NCBI GenBank assembly: GCA_030141605.1
Contig: JAQGDQ010000204.1
Location: 92,501-156,500 of the forward strand
Length of the DNA: 64,000 bases
Direction: 5' to 3'
From: Tubiluchus corallicola
Taxonomy: Eukaryota > Priapulida > Priapulimorpha > Priapulimorphida > Tubiluchidae
Shown here: positions 12,441-24,500 of the stretch, piece by piece
Numbering within the stretch: the first letter of the stretch is position 1
Layout of the letters: each line of letters opens with the position of its first letter
Position numbers and translations under genes: made by a program
Notes under the pieces: model-generated
Database searches by the model: none
The model's input: only the letters and a program-made list of their open reading frames with translations
What the model was told of the DNA's origin: nothing

Positions 12441-15400
12441 CAGAGAGGGTTTAAAATGACACGTGTCGCTGAAACTGAAGCGCATCCTTTAATTGAGGTT
12501 GCACGAGACAATTTTATCTATTAAATGGCAACTGATATCTTTTACTTCAAGAGAAACTTATAGTAAACCGAGCTGCCGTAATATAATTATTATCCAGGCC
12601 AGCGAAAACTCGTCACAATCGATGTGAGCAACTTCAGGTATCGGAGAAATACATGCTCATCTTTTTCTCACAGACACTGTAACGTTTGCGTGATTATATC
12701 GTTTTCACTGAATGTACTTTTTTCTGTGCAAATAGCTGAACTGACGTGTTTAGAGGAACAACTTGCTCAGCCGAATTTTCTTCCCTATATACTGAGCAAG
12801 CTAAAAAATAAGTTTGTTTTAAGAAGGGTTTGTGTCCAAATAACAAAAAATTACAAAGGCGCGTTTACAAAAAAATTACGAAGCTGTGAACACTTTTTGT
12901 TGATGAAAAAACCAGCAATGTATAAACAAGGAATTCCAGAGAAAAAGTAAACAAGAGTAAGCCCCGAGAAAAAATCTGAACGGTGTGAATTAGGTTTGTG
13001 ACACAAACTTTCATATTATGTCTATACGTTTTCTCAAGTTTTCTGTCTTGCAATAATGGCCACGACATCTGCTTAGTTGCAAAGTTTGAGCATCACCAGG
13101 CCTGATCAGAATATGGTAATTGGACAGGTGACTGCTCAGAATGTTTCTGCACGGGGCCATCTGCTATACTGGCCCTTCTTTATGAGCAAGTTTAGTATTA
13201 ATCACGCAAACGCAATACTAAGCAATGCTGAATTAGAAAGCCTGAAAAATTTTGCACCTCTACTTGAACTCGAACTCAAAACCTTCTCTTTCCTGGCAAC
13301 TACGACAATGATCATAATTTATAGATATGAAAAATGCATGAATAGTTAATATAATGCTTTACATATTGCTGACAATGCAATTTGTCTACTTGCACAGTAA
13401 GGAATTGGACACAGGAACCTATTAATGGAACAAAAGCTTGTTGACAAGATTGGAACAGTAGTTGTCTCAATAAAAGTTAATAAAAAGGTTGAATTTATAA
13501 GAATTCCATTTGTCTACTCGGTCGACAACAAAACGCCCTCTTGTCTGGATGCATCTGAAAACAGAACCTATCATGCCCACCAAGTCAAAGATCTCTCCTA
13601 AAGTCCTCACAAAAACTGGCGCGCTATGTATGAAAGTTCTATATTATATAACATTAACGTATAATAATGCTTATTCTCATAGCTTTTGGTGCAACACTTC
13701 TATCCTAGTTTAACAAGCAAAAAGGCACCCCTTCCAAAAAATCTCAGTCGACATGCTGCAAAGTTGGCTTTTTGTACGGTAACACTCTTTTTCAACTGCT
13801 AAAAATTGACGTGTCATCTCTTGTGTTCTACCTGTAATCATTCATCTTGAAAATCTTCTAAAAATGACTTTAGAATAAGAATGAAAGGAGACCTCAACCT
13901 TTAATGCTAAAATAATAATCATGGTCTCTTGCATTCAGTTCACCAAGACACTATTTCATACACATAGCTGTTACCACGTGTAATTATAATAATATTAATA
14001 CCTGCCAAAATATTATTTCACAGTAACGCAAAGTGCTTCCAGAAGTTGCTACTGTCTTTCACAACTTATAATACGAAATCAGTAGAATATTTCACGTGTT
14101 TTAGTCATAAGAAATGGACGGCGATAGCTCAACCACATCACTGCTGTTCACTTGTTAAAAATATTGAAACTCAAGTTTCAACTCGTAATAACAGATAATG
14201 TATCTATTTTTTCACAAAATTGTTAACGCACCACAAGACTTCTACTGGTTTGCTCAAATAAAAAAGACTTTGTCTGGCGCAAGTTGCTTTAGGATTTAAT
14301 GTAGATTTGCCAATTGCCTCTAAACAAACATAACAAAAGAAATCAATTATAAATGGAGGATAAAAACGACTGCTAATCTTACTTTGCAGGCATATCAATG
14401 TACAGTGTAGCATGTGAGAAACCAGTGCCTGCATCTTATATAATATTAACCGCGATTTTTGTTTATCTCACATACATTAAGTTGTTGACTGACAATATTT
14501 TGCAGCTGTAACTTGTGTCATTGGTTTGATTACTATCTTAGCAGTCAGCTCATGAAAATTCTAATGTCTTATAATTTCTTGTAAACCTGAAAACATTTTT
14601 GTTCAAAGAGGCAATCTCTTTAAATTGCTTCATAGGAAACTAACAGGCCTGTGATGATACATTGATGTATATCTTTTATTAGTAATATCTTTTATTATGA
14701 AATGCGTATCAATGCAAAATGTGGTATCGTGATTGAGTCAATGATATTCAGCAAATTAGCATGCACTTGACAGTATGCTGATAAAAATGATGTGAAGTAA
14801 TTCATTTTGCAGCTGTACAGTGTAGTGTAAGTATCTCTCATTCAGTACGGTGAGTAGTAGTTGACTAAAGGTGTTTAAGCTCTAGTAGACTAATTACGTT
14901 GTTTACATGTAAACTTGCGAAGTGGCAAAAGTGAATCAGAAAATGCACAAGCAGCTTTTAAACCTAAAGCATTGATCTACTTTGCCTTTCTGATGGCTTA
15001 CAAGGCAAACAATAGTCTACACAATGCATAACTAATAAATAAAAATCAAACAGTTTGTTGAGTTATTTTAGCATTTAGCAATTGCAAAACTGTTGATTGA
15101 TGAAATAAATTTAGCATTTATTATCAACGGCTTCATCTAGTTTTTTTTAATAAAACTTGCAAACATCTACTCAGGCATATTGTGATTTGTATCGCATCGT
15201 GACCTAAGTGTATCGATGTACTCTAGAAACCTCTTGGTATCACTCGGCATTTGAAGATGATGATCGATTACAAAAGGTAAAAACAATAACTTTTAGATTA
15301 ATTGTGTGCTAGCATAACAAAATTATCCATAAGTCAGCATAATTAAAACTACATTATTATGCTTCAAAGTAGATGACCCAAAAATCTGGTCAAATGTCAA

Positions 15401-16643
15401 TCTTTCATATTTTATAAAAACAAATGCTAAGTATATTGGACTTTTATATTCTAGGATCGAATTATCAAGAAAGTGTTCAAAAACACTAAAAACTTAATTT
15501 TCCAACCTGTAGCAATTTTTCTGTCTAGAAACTAGTACTACAATTGTAAAAAAACCCATATTTTCAAACTCCAGTAGTAGCTCCTGGAAGCTGTCATTTT
15601 GCTTTGGATTTTTTCTGTTGCCAAGCCCAGATCTTCTTCAGGAAGAGTCATCTACTGGACTTAAACATAACTTCAATGTGCTCTTGCAAAGTCCATAGCA
15701 ACCACATTTATGCGGTCGCAGTGTTTTGAACAAACGTGACAGAAAACAATGGCTAACTATAACAGCTATTTTTGTCAAAGTTGTGTTTTCCACACTGCAC
15801 CTCAACTTCAATGTGGAGTTGAATTACTCCAGCTTAGAAGTAACATAGAGTGATGAGCTTGGTATCAAAATGATCCCCATGAAATGGAGATTCAGAATAC
15901 GTGAATAACTAGAAAAGTTTAAATGCAGACTTATGGACGATTTTGCTATGCAAGCACACAATTTGTAGATCTTTTCACTTGTTGAGAATTTAACTATTAC
16001 TGATGCAAAAAGCAAAAAAGTTTATACGTGTGGTGTTGATATTATTTTCTTGTCTTTGAACGTCTCATTAATTACAGTATAATAAAGATATCAAAACAAG
16101 GGCAATGAATTATAAAGAACCATAAGGGTCACATATTGTTCTCACATTTAGGATTGTCTTCTTATTTTCTGTACATGTTGTAGTGTTGTTATTGTTCCAT
16201 GCGCGTGACATAAATGGTCTAATTTGATGTAATCTAATACTGGTGTACATTGTGTGCAAGTAATCATGAACAATACAATATTGAATGAGTACTGTTATTC
16301 ATTAGGAAGAATCTTTATTTGTCTATATTCCTAATTGAAGATTATACAGAAAAACCAGTAAGAAATTCGACTGTTATGGGTTTTTACCAACAAATTGTAA
16401 TTTTTAAGCAGTGTTAACACAAATTAAGGTACCTGGTATAAACAAATAGCCATTTAGAAAACATCAGATAAAATTATTTATTGCCTAAATTATTTATAGT
16501 TTCCTGTAAGTTTGTAAAAAAGCTTTTCTTTCAAATAAGCAATTAAATAAGAACTGATGCAAGACTCGATGATATGCAGAGACGATAGATAACGAGAAAA
16601 AACAAACATCAGATGACAAACTTTTAGGTCAGTTAATGCACTT
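12441..16643. other. Intergenic region
   Basis: About 4.2 kb of AT-rich DNA between the SINE and RBFA. Short open frames (for example 12624-12950 and 13077-13349) show no family motif, codon bias or splice context. A stretch at 13414-13580 reads for about 50 codons without a stop and might be an old transposase remnant, but I cannot name a family. Confidence 0.5.
16477..16482 (-). terminator. Possible RBFA polyadenylation signal
   Basis: AATAAA on the minus strand about 160 bases beyond the RBFA stop codon. Confidence 0.4.
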
Positions 16644-17753
16644 TCATTTCGAAGCTTCATTGTCACTGTCTAAAGCATCATCATCATAATCATCTTCGTA
16701 ACTGCTATCTTCTATATCATCATTTTCAACTGCCCAACTATCAAATTCTATTTCATAGTTGTCACCAGCTAATGTTTGTTTAGCAGTTTTTCCTGCAAGC
16801 TGCTGTATAACTTCCTGATCTGGATTGAAAGTCTTTGCCTCCTTTCGCCAATATTCTTTAAGGCTGCGTTTTCGAAGAAACGTTTTCACTGTTTTTTGGT
16901 CAATTTGTAGTTTTTCATTTGGAGGTGGCTCATTTAATGGTCTTTGTGATAAGTTTGCCTTTCTTAACATTAGCTTGCCCATCATGGCACTGTGGTCTAA
17001 ACCATAAACATCTGACTTGAGGTGCAATGAATCAGTTTGTGATTGTACATTTGTTGACTCTATAAGATTTCCCAAGATAATGTCTGTACGAAATACATCA
17101 GATGCTCTTCTTTCAGAAGGTACATAGTCTGGGCCATAGTCTGCCTTATCAAGAATTTTGGATATTTCTGTATATCTCAATTGCGACAAATCTTTCACAA
17201 ACCTTATAGGTGGGCAATTACCAATTACACGTAATTGAATCAGCTCGTGGCGCAGTTTATATGACAAATCTGGCAAAACTGCTTCAATATCAGCATCCTT
17301 CTCAGTTCCTGAACCAATCCAATAAACATCAACACGATTATTGTCAGGTGCCACTTTCACACGGCTTATTTCGAAATTTTTATTCTTTAGATGTTGAATA
17401 CACGCTCCACTTGAGAGCACATCAGCGATATTTTCTGTCAAAATAACGCCTATTACTTTCTGTCGCCGAGTTTCTCCAGCATCTGGCGGTCGTTTTGTCT
17501 CGAATACAAGGTTTGAATTAGTTTGCGACGACGGAGATTTAATATACCACTTTTTCCGACGTTGTGTTAGCATTTTTTGCAGCATTTTCTCCGCTTTTAC
17601 ATGTAGCGGCTTAGTTGGTTTACCACAATTGCAGACTGAAATGTGTATATTTCGTCCACGTAAATCAGGTAGCAAAAGTAACAGGGCTTTCCGATAATTA
17701 GCAAACACACAATTCATTGCTTCCACGGACGCTGACATGTTTTTGAGGTGCAA
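16644..17753 (-). CDS. RBFA: Mitochondrial ribosome-binding factor A
   Basis: A 369-residue uninterrupted frame. From family knowledge, RBFA binds the immature small ribosomal subunit in the mitochondrion and assists late 12S rRNA maturation. The N-terminal about 60 residues are basic and leucine-rich without acidic runs, consistent with import. The RbfA KH-like fold spans roughly residues 95-210: a helix with NIADVLSSG, the strand FEISRVKVAPDNNRVDVYWI, then LSYKLRHELIQL and NCPPIRFVKDLS, matching the ISKV..TPD...A.VYW and PPI.F..D pattern of animal RBFA. The C-terminus is strongly acidic (Asp/Glu/Ser-rich, last about 30 residues). It is a single exon while its neighbours have many. A second ATG lies five codons in (MSAS), so the start is uncertain by a few residues. 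Confidence 0.88.
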   Translation of the reverse strand: MHLKNMSASVEAMNCVFANYRKALLLLLPDLRGRNIHISVCNCGKPTKPLHVKAEKMLQKMLTQRRKKWYIKSPSSQTNSNLVFETKRPPDAGETRRQKVIGVILTENIADVLSSGACIQHLKNKNFEISRVKVAPDNNRVDVYWIGSGTEKDADIEAVLPDLSYKLRHELIQLRVIGNCPPIRFVKDLSQLRYTEISKILDKADYGPDYVPSERRASDVFRTDIILGNLIESTNVQSQTDSLHLKSDVYGLDHSAMMGKLMLRKANLSQRPLNEPPPNEKLQIDQKTVKTFLRKRSLKEYWRKEAKTFNPDQEVIQQLAGKTAKQTLAGDNYEIEFDSWAVENDDIEDSSYEDDYDDDALDSDNEASK

Positions 17754-18760
17754 AAACGGTGATCTGATCGATCTTCCTCTTGTACAAAATTTCGCGCATT
17801 TTTAAAGACCCCTTTAGTCCATCAACTTTGTAGGTGACGAAAATGGTCACTGTCAATTGTGTCCGAAAATTGAATTCTGAGAAAATTTACATTTTGATAA
17901 TTCGTTTATAAGATACACACAGCTTGGTCACACACAACTGATTATAGATATGGCTGTGAAAATAATTATAATGTTTATAAATCAGCAACTTGAATGTTTA
18001 TTATATAATTCCCACTTCTTAATACTATTAGTCTCATATAGGGGTGTGAAATTTAGCTACATATTTCGGATGTGTGCACATTTCCCTCTGCTTAGAAAAA
18101 GGACCACTGGAAATTAACAATGTTTTACATTTTAACTGAAACTTCTAGTTTGCCACTGAATACTTTTAAGTATTAGCTATTACGTTTTACAAAATCCTCA
18201 TGATTGCATTAAGCACAATTTTTTTCGCAATTCATTATTTCTTTTTCATGCTCAATTTACTCATTCACGGATCAACTCAGACGCAGTTGTTCACTTAATC
18301 ACTTACAACAAATCTCGCACAATTATGCCTTCAACAAAATCAGCAATAAAAAAGTCCAAAAAACAAAACTTAATTATACAGCAGCATATTAGCTATATTT
18401 TTACAGTTAAACATTATAAACATTATTACAAGACAGTACCAAGGTTTTATGGCATCAACTAACACGATTTTGACGAAAAATTCATAGCCTCGTTAAAAGC
18501 ATAATTTAATTACAAATACTTTTAATAGCACAGAGTGAAAACAGTAAGAGGTTTAAAGCATATTTAAACAATGACAAGACATTCGAAAGCATTGTACAAA
18601 TGATACAGTTGCAAATACAAATTTACATTAATGTGAAGTAATCAGGTACATTTTCGCTTTGAGGAAACTGCGACTAAGATAAACTCAGTCAATGTATTCA
18701 TCTATGACAGTTTATCATGTATTGTTTATAACTGTCAGCTCAAGCATTAATTTTTTCTAG

Positions 18761-19180
18761 AATTCAGAATTTTGCGAGTTGGAATCCAGCATTCAATGGG
18801 AAGTTGCTCATGGTGAGGTGGTCATGGCAAGACTAGGGCCTGACTCACTCATTATCAAGGTTATGCTTTTAAGACGAGCAACTGAACTTGCAGAGACTTT
18901 TCAGTCAATTCAGATATATCCATGAACACAACATACATCCACCTCTATAAAGTCAGCAGCCTGAATTGGTATGGCAAATGAAGCCGCCCAGAGCGAGAAT
19001 CCAAGTGGTTTATTCATCCAGTCATTGACCGGCCTCAGTAAAATTATTAGCTTCGGTCACCAGGCATGTATCACCGAGATCAATGGGTCATGCATCTCAC
19101 CTGATAATTACAAACATTTTCTAAAATTTCGTCAAAGTGTTCCTCGAGTTGTAATTCTCATAATTTCAAACACAGCTTAA
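18761..19180 (+). pseudogene. Broken coding remnant with weak PDZ-like end
   Basis: A good acceptor (TTTTTTCTAG) precedes a frame starting at 18761 that stays protein-like, with LESSIQWEVAHGEVVMARLG and LLRRATELAETFQSIQ. Two in-frame TGA codons follow near 18923 and 18962, and the same frame resumes to 19180. The last part (ACITEINGSCISPDNYKHFL and then VPRVVILII) has the strand-loop-helix-strand look of a PDZ half. Continuation of one frame across both stops suggests a decayed exon or retrocopy. The family is not recognised with certainty. Confidence 0.35.
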
Positions 19181-19438
19181 GTAACTTTGATAAACGTTGA
19201 GCCACAACTTATGGAGTCCTTGGTTAGGAAATGCTTGAGAATTCTTGTAGTACCCTTTCTTGAGATATGTCTGTATGTGATATGTGTTGTCTTACGTCAA
19301 CAATTACAGAGCGAACCTAAAACAGATTAGACCAAAAAGAATCAATTAACTGATTATTACTCATCATTATTAATTGGTATCATTATTATGATCATACCAT
19401 CACTATTAAAATCATTTTCAATGTCGACATTGTCAGTA

Positions 19439-20259
19439 CAGTCGAACTTCGTTATGCCGCCCCGCCCCCCATTTTAACGCCATAACGCCAACTTTTGCCC
19501 TATTCCGATTTCCATAGTATATTAAATATAGGGAATATACTTAAAATCGTCTGCTAAAGTATCTGCTGTGCTAAAATAAATCTACCCTGTTATAACGCAG
19601 CTAAGATAAAGTGCAATGAATTGTAGGTGAAAAACAGCCATTGTACTGTACAAAAACAGTCACTTGTAAAACAATAACTCTGAACAGAAAAATAATTATG
19701 GTTTTTAAATTAAGATTTAGGTCTTGTTGCAACTGACTGTATGAAAGTGAAAGCTGAGGTTCTGAAAAAGTAGCACACATTTTTATAGTACAAGAGTTGC
19801 ATAGCTATAGATCAGTGCTGAACTTATGTGAATTTAATGAACTGATGTGAAAGCTGTTTGACTTGAGGTCAAGTTATATGCGGTGGCTTTTTATAGTCTT
19901 AATTATCCAGTAATGTTACATTGGGAGCATGGTGGGCCGCGTGGCTACATATATCAGCAGTAGGCTAATTAACCAGTATTTCACAAGACTGCTTCTCCAC
20001 GTTGTGTTACCAAAAAGTTTTGCAATGTACCACTGCACCTGCATTGTTAATGCAGCAAAAATGTATAATATAACACGTGTATTGTTGTAGGTATTGTAAT
20101 ATTATACAATTTATCACATATTAAAATTAACTGAGAAACAAAGTAAAATTACACAGTAGAATGGCTTTGATACTTAATGAACCTCACCTTAGTGCCAGCC
20201 CCGCTATAGTGCCATATTTAGTGGTGTACCAGACCTGACGTTACAAAGAGGTTGGACTG
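19439..20259. mobile_element. pogo/Tigger-like MITE, 821 bp
   Basis: Terminal inverted repeats CAGTCGAACTTCGTTATG at the left and, reading inward on the minus strand from the right, CAGTCCAACCTCTTTGTAAC. Both ends are flanked by TA (19437-19438 and 20260-20261), the target duplication of Tc1/mariner-pogo elements. There is no transposase frame inside, so it is a non-autonomous deletion derivative. Confidence 0.7.
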
Positions 20260-20261
20260 TA

Positions 20262-21170
20262 ATAGTAACATTTAAATAGCTGCTGTAATCTGACACATTT
20301 TTTTAAATATTGATAAATAATAGTCAACACTTTTTAATGGCAGTTTTAAGTTTGCTAAACAAAGGGCCTTGTAATACAGTGAACGTTAGTAAGTAGGCAT
20401 TTGCTGATGGCATGCAGTTGTGGTTTATACTCGGTTAAGCATGTATACAATTTGTCTTGATTTTTGTTTTACTGTAAAGTTACGTTTACCATTTACAGAT
20501 GCCTGGAATTACATAGGTTACCGGGTACCCAGATGCGTATGGACACCTGTAAATTATCTGTTGAATAAATTATACAAAGGTTTAAAGAGACATGTAGAAT
20601 GGAATATGTACTGTTTAAACATTTGCTAATGCATGTCATGGTAACTGTGCTTTGAAGAAGATGACAACATTGCCATCTAAACGCCAGTTGGACTTATCTA
20701 AACAACAAAAAAGTGGCATCAACATTGTGGCAAAAGAGTGCTAGACTTTTGGCATTTTCTACTTGTACACTACGTATTCCGTATATGAATTTTAGCCAGA
20801 GTTCCCTACATAATAGCCAGGTATTATTACTTCTTGAATGAATTTTGGAGAGCTTTTGCAAACAGTAGTATTCCGTTGCCAAGCAACAAGTGTTACATGA
20901 TTTTTTTCGCAGGCTATTGCAGAGAAATCTCTACAAGGAGTGATTGGTTTTTCGCAGCTGCCGGGCCCAATGTGCAATAACACAGGCCTGTTAAATGGGT
21001 GCATTAAAAACAATGCGAAGTGATTTTTACCTAAAAGATAAATCACATAGGCAGTAATGCATATACAATTCCAGACATCTGTTAAATGCGGCTTAACATG
21101 TTTGATATCGGTATTTTGCTGCTGTTTCTTTTTTAGGGTTTAGCCAAGCAGTGTGGCGACAACTGCTAGA
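20262..21170. other. Intergenic stretch downstream of ARMH3
   Basis: No supported gene. Overlapping minus-strand frames at 20694-21046 have no recognisable motif. The missing terminal exon of ARMH3 was looked for here and not found. Confidence 0.5.
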
Positions 21171-21317
21171 CTTCTACACCTCAAATACCCTAAATACCAT
21201 GTGCCAGGCAGGGTAACAGCAGGTACCATTTTCATAGTCTCTGGTATGACCCAGCCGCAGTATCGAACTCATGACCTCCCAGATGGAAAGCTGACACATT
21301 ACTACTAAACTATACCG
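21171..21317 (-). mobile_element. tRNA-derived SINE
   Basis: On the minus strand the head begins GGTATAGTTTAGTAGTAATG and contains a B box GAGTTCGATACTG (21258-21270); GGTAT and ATACC at its ends could pair like an acceptor stem. The body continues with GGTACCTGCTGTTACCCTG. The T arm does not pair, so this is not a functional tRNA. Confidence 0.55.
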
Positions 21318-21589
21318 TTTTGTCTGTTTAAGAGATTGGCTGCATGTTATACTGTGTTTCCTTTACCAGCAATGGTCGCTGGCTCTTGAAAGAAAGTTGG
21401 ATCAGTTAGCCGCCATGCAAAAAAGTTTTTAACAGAATGACATGTGAACAACAGCACCAACAGAATGTAGAAGTTTCCTAGCAGATGTGCATAGCAATTC
21501 GAACAGAGCTTTTCTATAATTTAGGCCAAAAATTTAGGAATAAAAAGGAATAAACAAAACAGTTATAAAGATTGATAATAGTAACTTAC

Positions 21590-24500
21590 TAATTGAGTAA
21601 AATAATTGGCTTCAGTAGGCTTTTCAGTGTATCGCTCGTACACATCTAAGCTATCCTGCAACTTCAGTGTCAATGTATCATAGTTACTTCTAACAACTTC
21701 TAGAACCTAAAAAATGAAAATGCATGTTAACCAACAAAATTCAACACCTTGTACAATTTTGTGAGCTACGATTGCAGCACTAAGACCAAACCAATTATTC
21801 CAATATTGTGCAACTTAGCTTAATGGCTCGTTATCATTCTAATTTCTACCCAACATAATTAATATTAACATTGTAAATGCTTGGATTTGTGTGGTGGCTG
21901 TGATCTCATATACAAATGCCACCAGTGTTGAGTAATCTTTGCAGAAACTCAAAAATATGCAGATGCAATTAGCCAAAAAAAGTTCACGACTGCAAATGAA
22001 TAAATCAATCAAAAACATAATCAATAATTTCACCTGTTCTTCCGTTAACGAGTTTAGGTGATTAACTGCTGCCCAGGAGTCAATTTTTGGTGCAAAATGG
22101 TTGGCTATTGCTCTGATATTTACGATATTGTTAGTAAGTTTTGTTGCAATCTCTTTATATTCACCCTCAGTTGAAGTGTAACGAAGAGCTGAAAAAATGG
22201 CAGTTGCTCATTATCCTTCTTGTTATTTTCAATAACAATTTTAGAGAGTATTAAGACTTATAGGCAGGCCATTCTAAAAAAAATTTATAATTAAAAAAAA
22301 AAAATGTTTTTCTTAATTATTAGTGTCCTTATTGCTATATTCTGCTATATTCATCAACAAATTTTTTTTTGCATTTCATTTCTTTTGAAGTAATAATATT
22401 TTTTACTGCGAAATCTCTGAGAATAAAGCATATGTGAATTATATGGTGTTCTTGATTAAATTTTGTACATCTATAAGTACAAGGCAAGTAAGTTCTGCTT
22501 ACAGTTTAGAGTTTAGAAGTCCAAAATTGCAGTGCAACAGCAATTGGCTAGCAAACAAAAACAAGAAACTATTTGCTTACCCATGGAATACAAGTTGTCA
22601 AACACCTGATGCATGCGAACAATTTCATAATACAGTTCATCATAACTATTTGGACTTGGAAGAAACGTGTCACCAAATGTGATGAATAAGTTGAATATGT
22701 TTACAACCTGAAAATTAGATCAATTACCAAACAAGAAAAATAAGTTTATGCCAAACTAAACAAAAGTGAGTCATAGATTACATTTACTGGAAAGTTTCTA
22801 GACATTTAACCTAGCAGTGCGGTTAAGTGCCTAAAAGTGCAAGATAAAATCCATATGAAAGAAATGGGTAGCAGAAAGATGCCCAGTTTTAATTTCTCGA
22901 CAGTTCGAAAATCGGACTATCGGTATGATCACTTATTGCAAACAAATTTGTAAATATGGTAAATCGTAATGGCAAATATTGTTTTTTGAAAGTTTTAATA
23001 CAAAATAAGATGTCAAAATGGTAAAGGATAAGTAATAAACATGTTTTGCCTACAAAATCCAAAGTCATAAATATAAGAACAACGTACAAATCTTTTATAT
23101 CTAACAGCATTATGACTAGGGTAGTCAAGAAACATGCAAGGTTCGAGATGCTAAACTTTTCTTTTTTCTTTTTAAGGCATTTGTCTTTTCTTATTATTAT
23201 TTTGTAAAAACAATTATAGATAAGTTTGACAAAAGTTTTTTCAAAGCCTGCTAGGTCTTTTTAGTTAGTAGGAAAACTAATTTGATAGCAGATGAAAATT
23301 GATAACTCACCTGAAGCATTAACTGGAATATGTTATACTGTGGCAGTAGAATAGATTCATGTGTAAGTAAAAATTTAAGAAGGCTTATCAATCCTGTCAA
23401 AAAGATAGAAGACTTTATTAAAAGATTAAAAGTAACACATTAATTCATTGATCAGTAAACAGACTGATTTGCTGACTGACTGATTAGATGTTGGTAATTT
23501 CTGCAGCTAGACAAAAGCAAAACCAGTGGAAGCGGTTATGCATAAAACACTTTTTAAAGCAATTTACAGTTTCCATTAAATAGCAATAAAAAAGCAAAAT
23601 GAAAATTTCAACAAAACCAAAACTTATTTCTAGCACATAACTGTTACTTATTAAATCAACATGCAATTCAAATCATCAAAGATATGCCTTTCAAACAATC
23701 TTTCCGATTTGCAATCTTGGACTTGGTGTCACAGGCACTTTGTGAACAAATTTTGCCAGTATAGAACATGGTCTTAGTCTTGTCCACACTGGTATTGATT
23801 TTTAACTCATTTCAAAACCTGAACCTGACAGTTGCTCCACTTCTGGCAAAGTTCATTTCAGGTATTTAAATTATTTATATTGTTCATCATATAGTACATG
23901 AAGAACTGACTATTTAAGTGGTCTCGAAACATCCAATAAAGGCAATAAAGCTTTTAGTACTGGTCTTGAAATTAGTCTTAAAAAGCCATGGTGTTGATCC
24001 TTGGCTTTGACTACCCTGATTTTGGACACACGTCTAGGTTGTCAGCTCGGTTTATTGCTTTCACCCCATGTTTTTAGTCTAGAAAACTTCTCATTCTTGC
24101 ACATACTAGCTGAAACATAAACTAAGCTTCTTGCTATGTTTGAAAATGATCAAAGGATTTGTGATAATGTGTCCCAATACAAGAAATTTGACTAATATAC
24201 TATGTTACAGATTCAAACTCGTATACCTGTCCACAACTCTTTCCAGGTGTAATGAAGCCGCACACGGCATCGCTTTTGGTAGCACAGGACACGATGAGTG
24301 ATACCTAAACACTTCCTAAGTAAACAAAAAAATATTTAATTTAATTTTAATAAAAACTTACACAAAAGATAAGAATATTTGACAAACACAATACAGAATT
24401 GTTTTAACGATGCCCAAAACCCACATTTAGAACTAGAAATTTATGACAGTAATTATGTAGTCTTTATGACAGCAATTATGTAGCCTTTATAAATTTAACC

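Noticed and set aside
12624-12950. 108-codon frame
   Set aside because: No domain, no splice context and unusual composition; it overlaps another unsupported frame on the opposite strand.
13414-13580. Possible transposase remnant (piggyBac considered)
   Set aside because: Only about 50 codons, and the expected catalytic Asp blocks could not be placed.
20792-21046. 84-codon minus-strand frame considered as the last ARMH3 exon
   Set aside because: The sequence does not resemble the ARMH3 C-terminus and lacks a suitable acceptor and phase.
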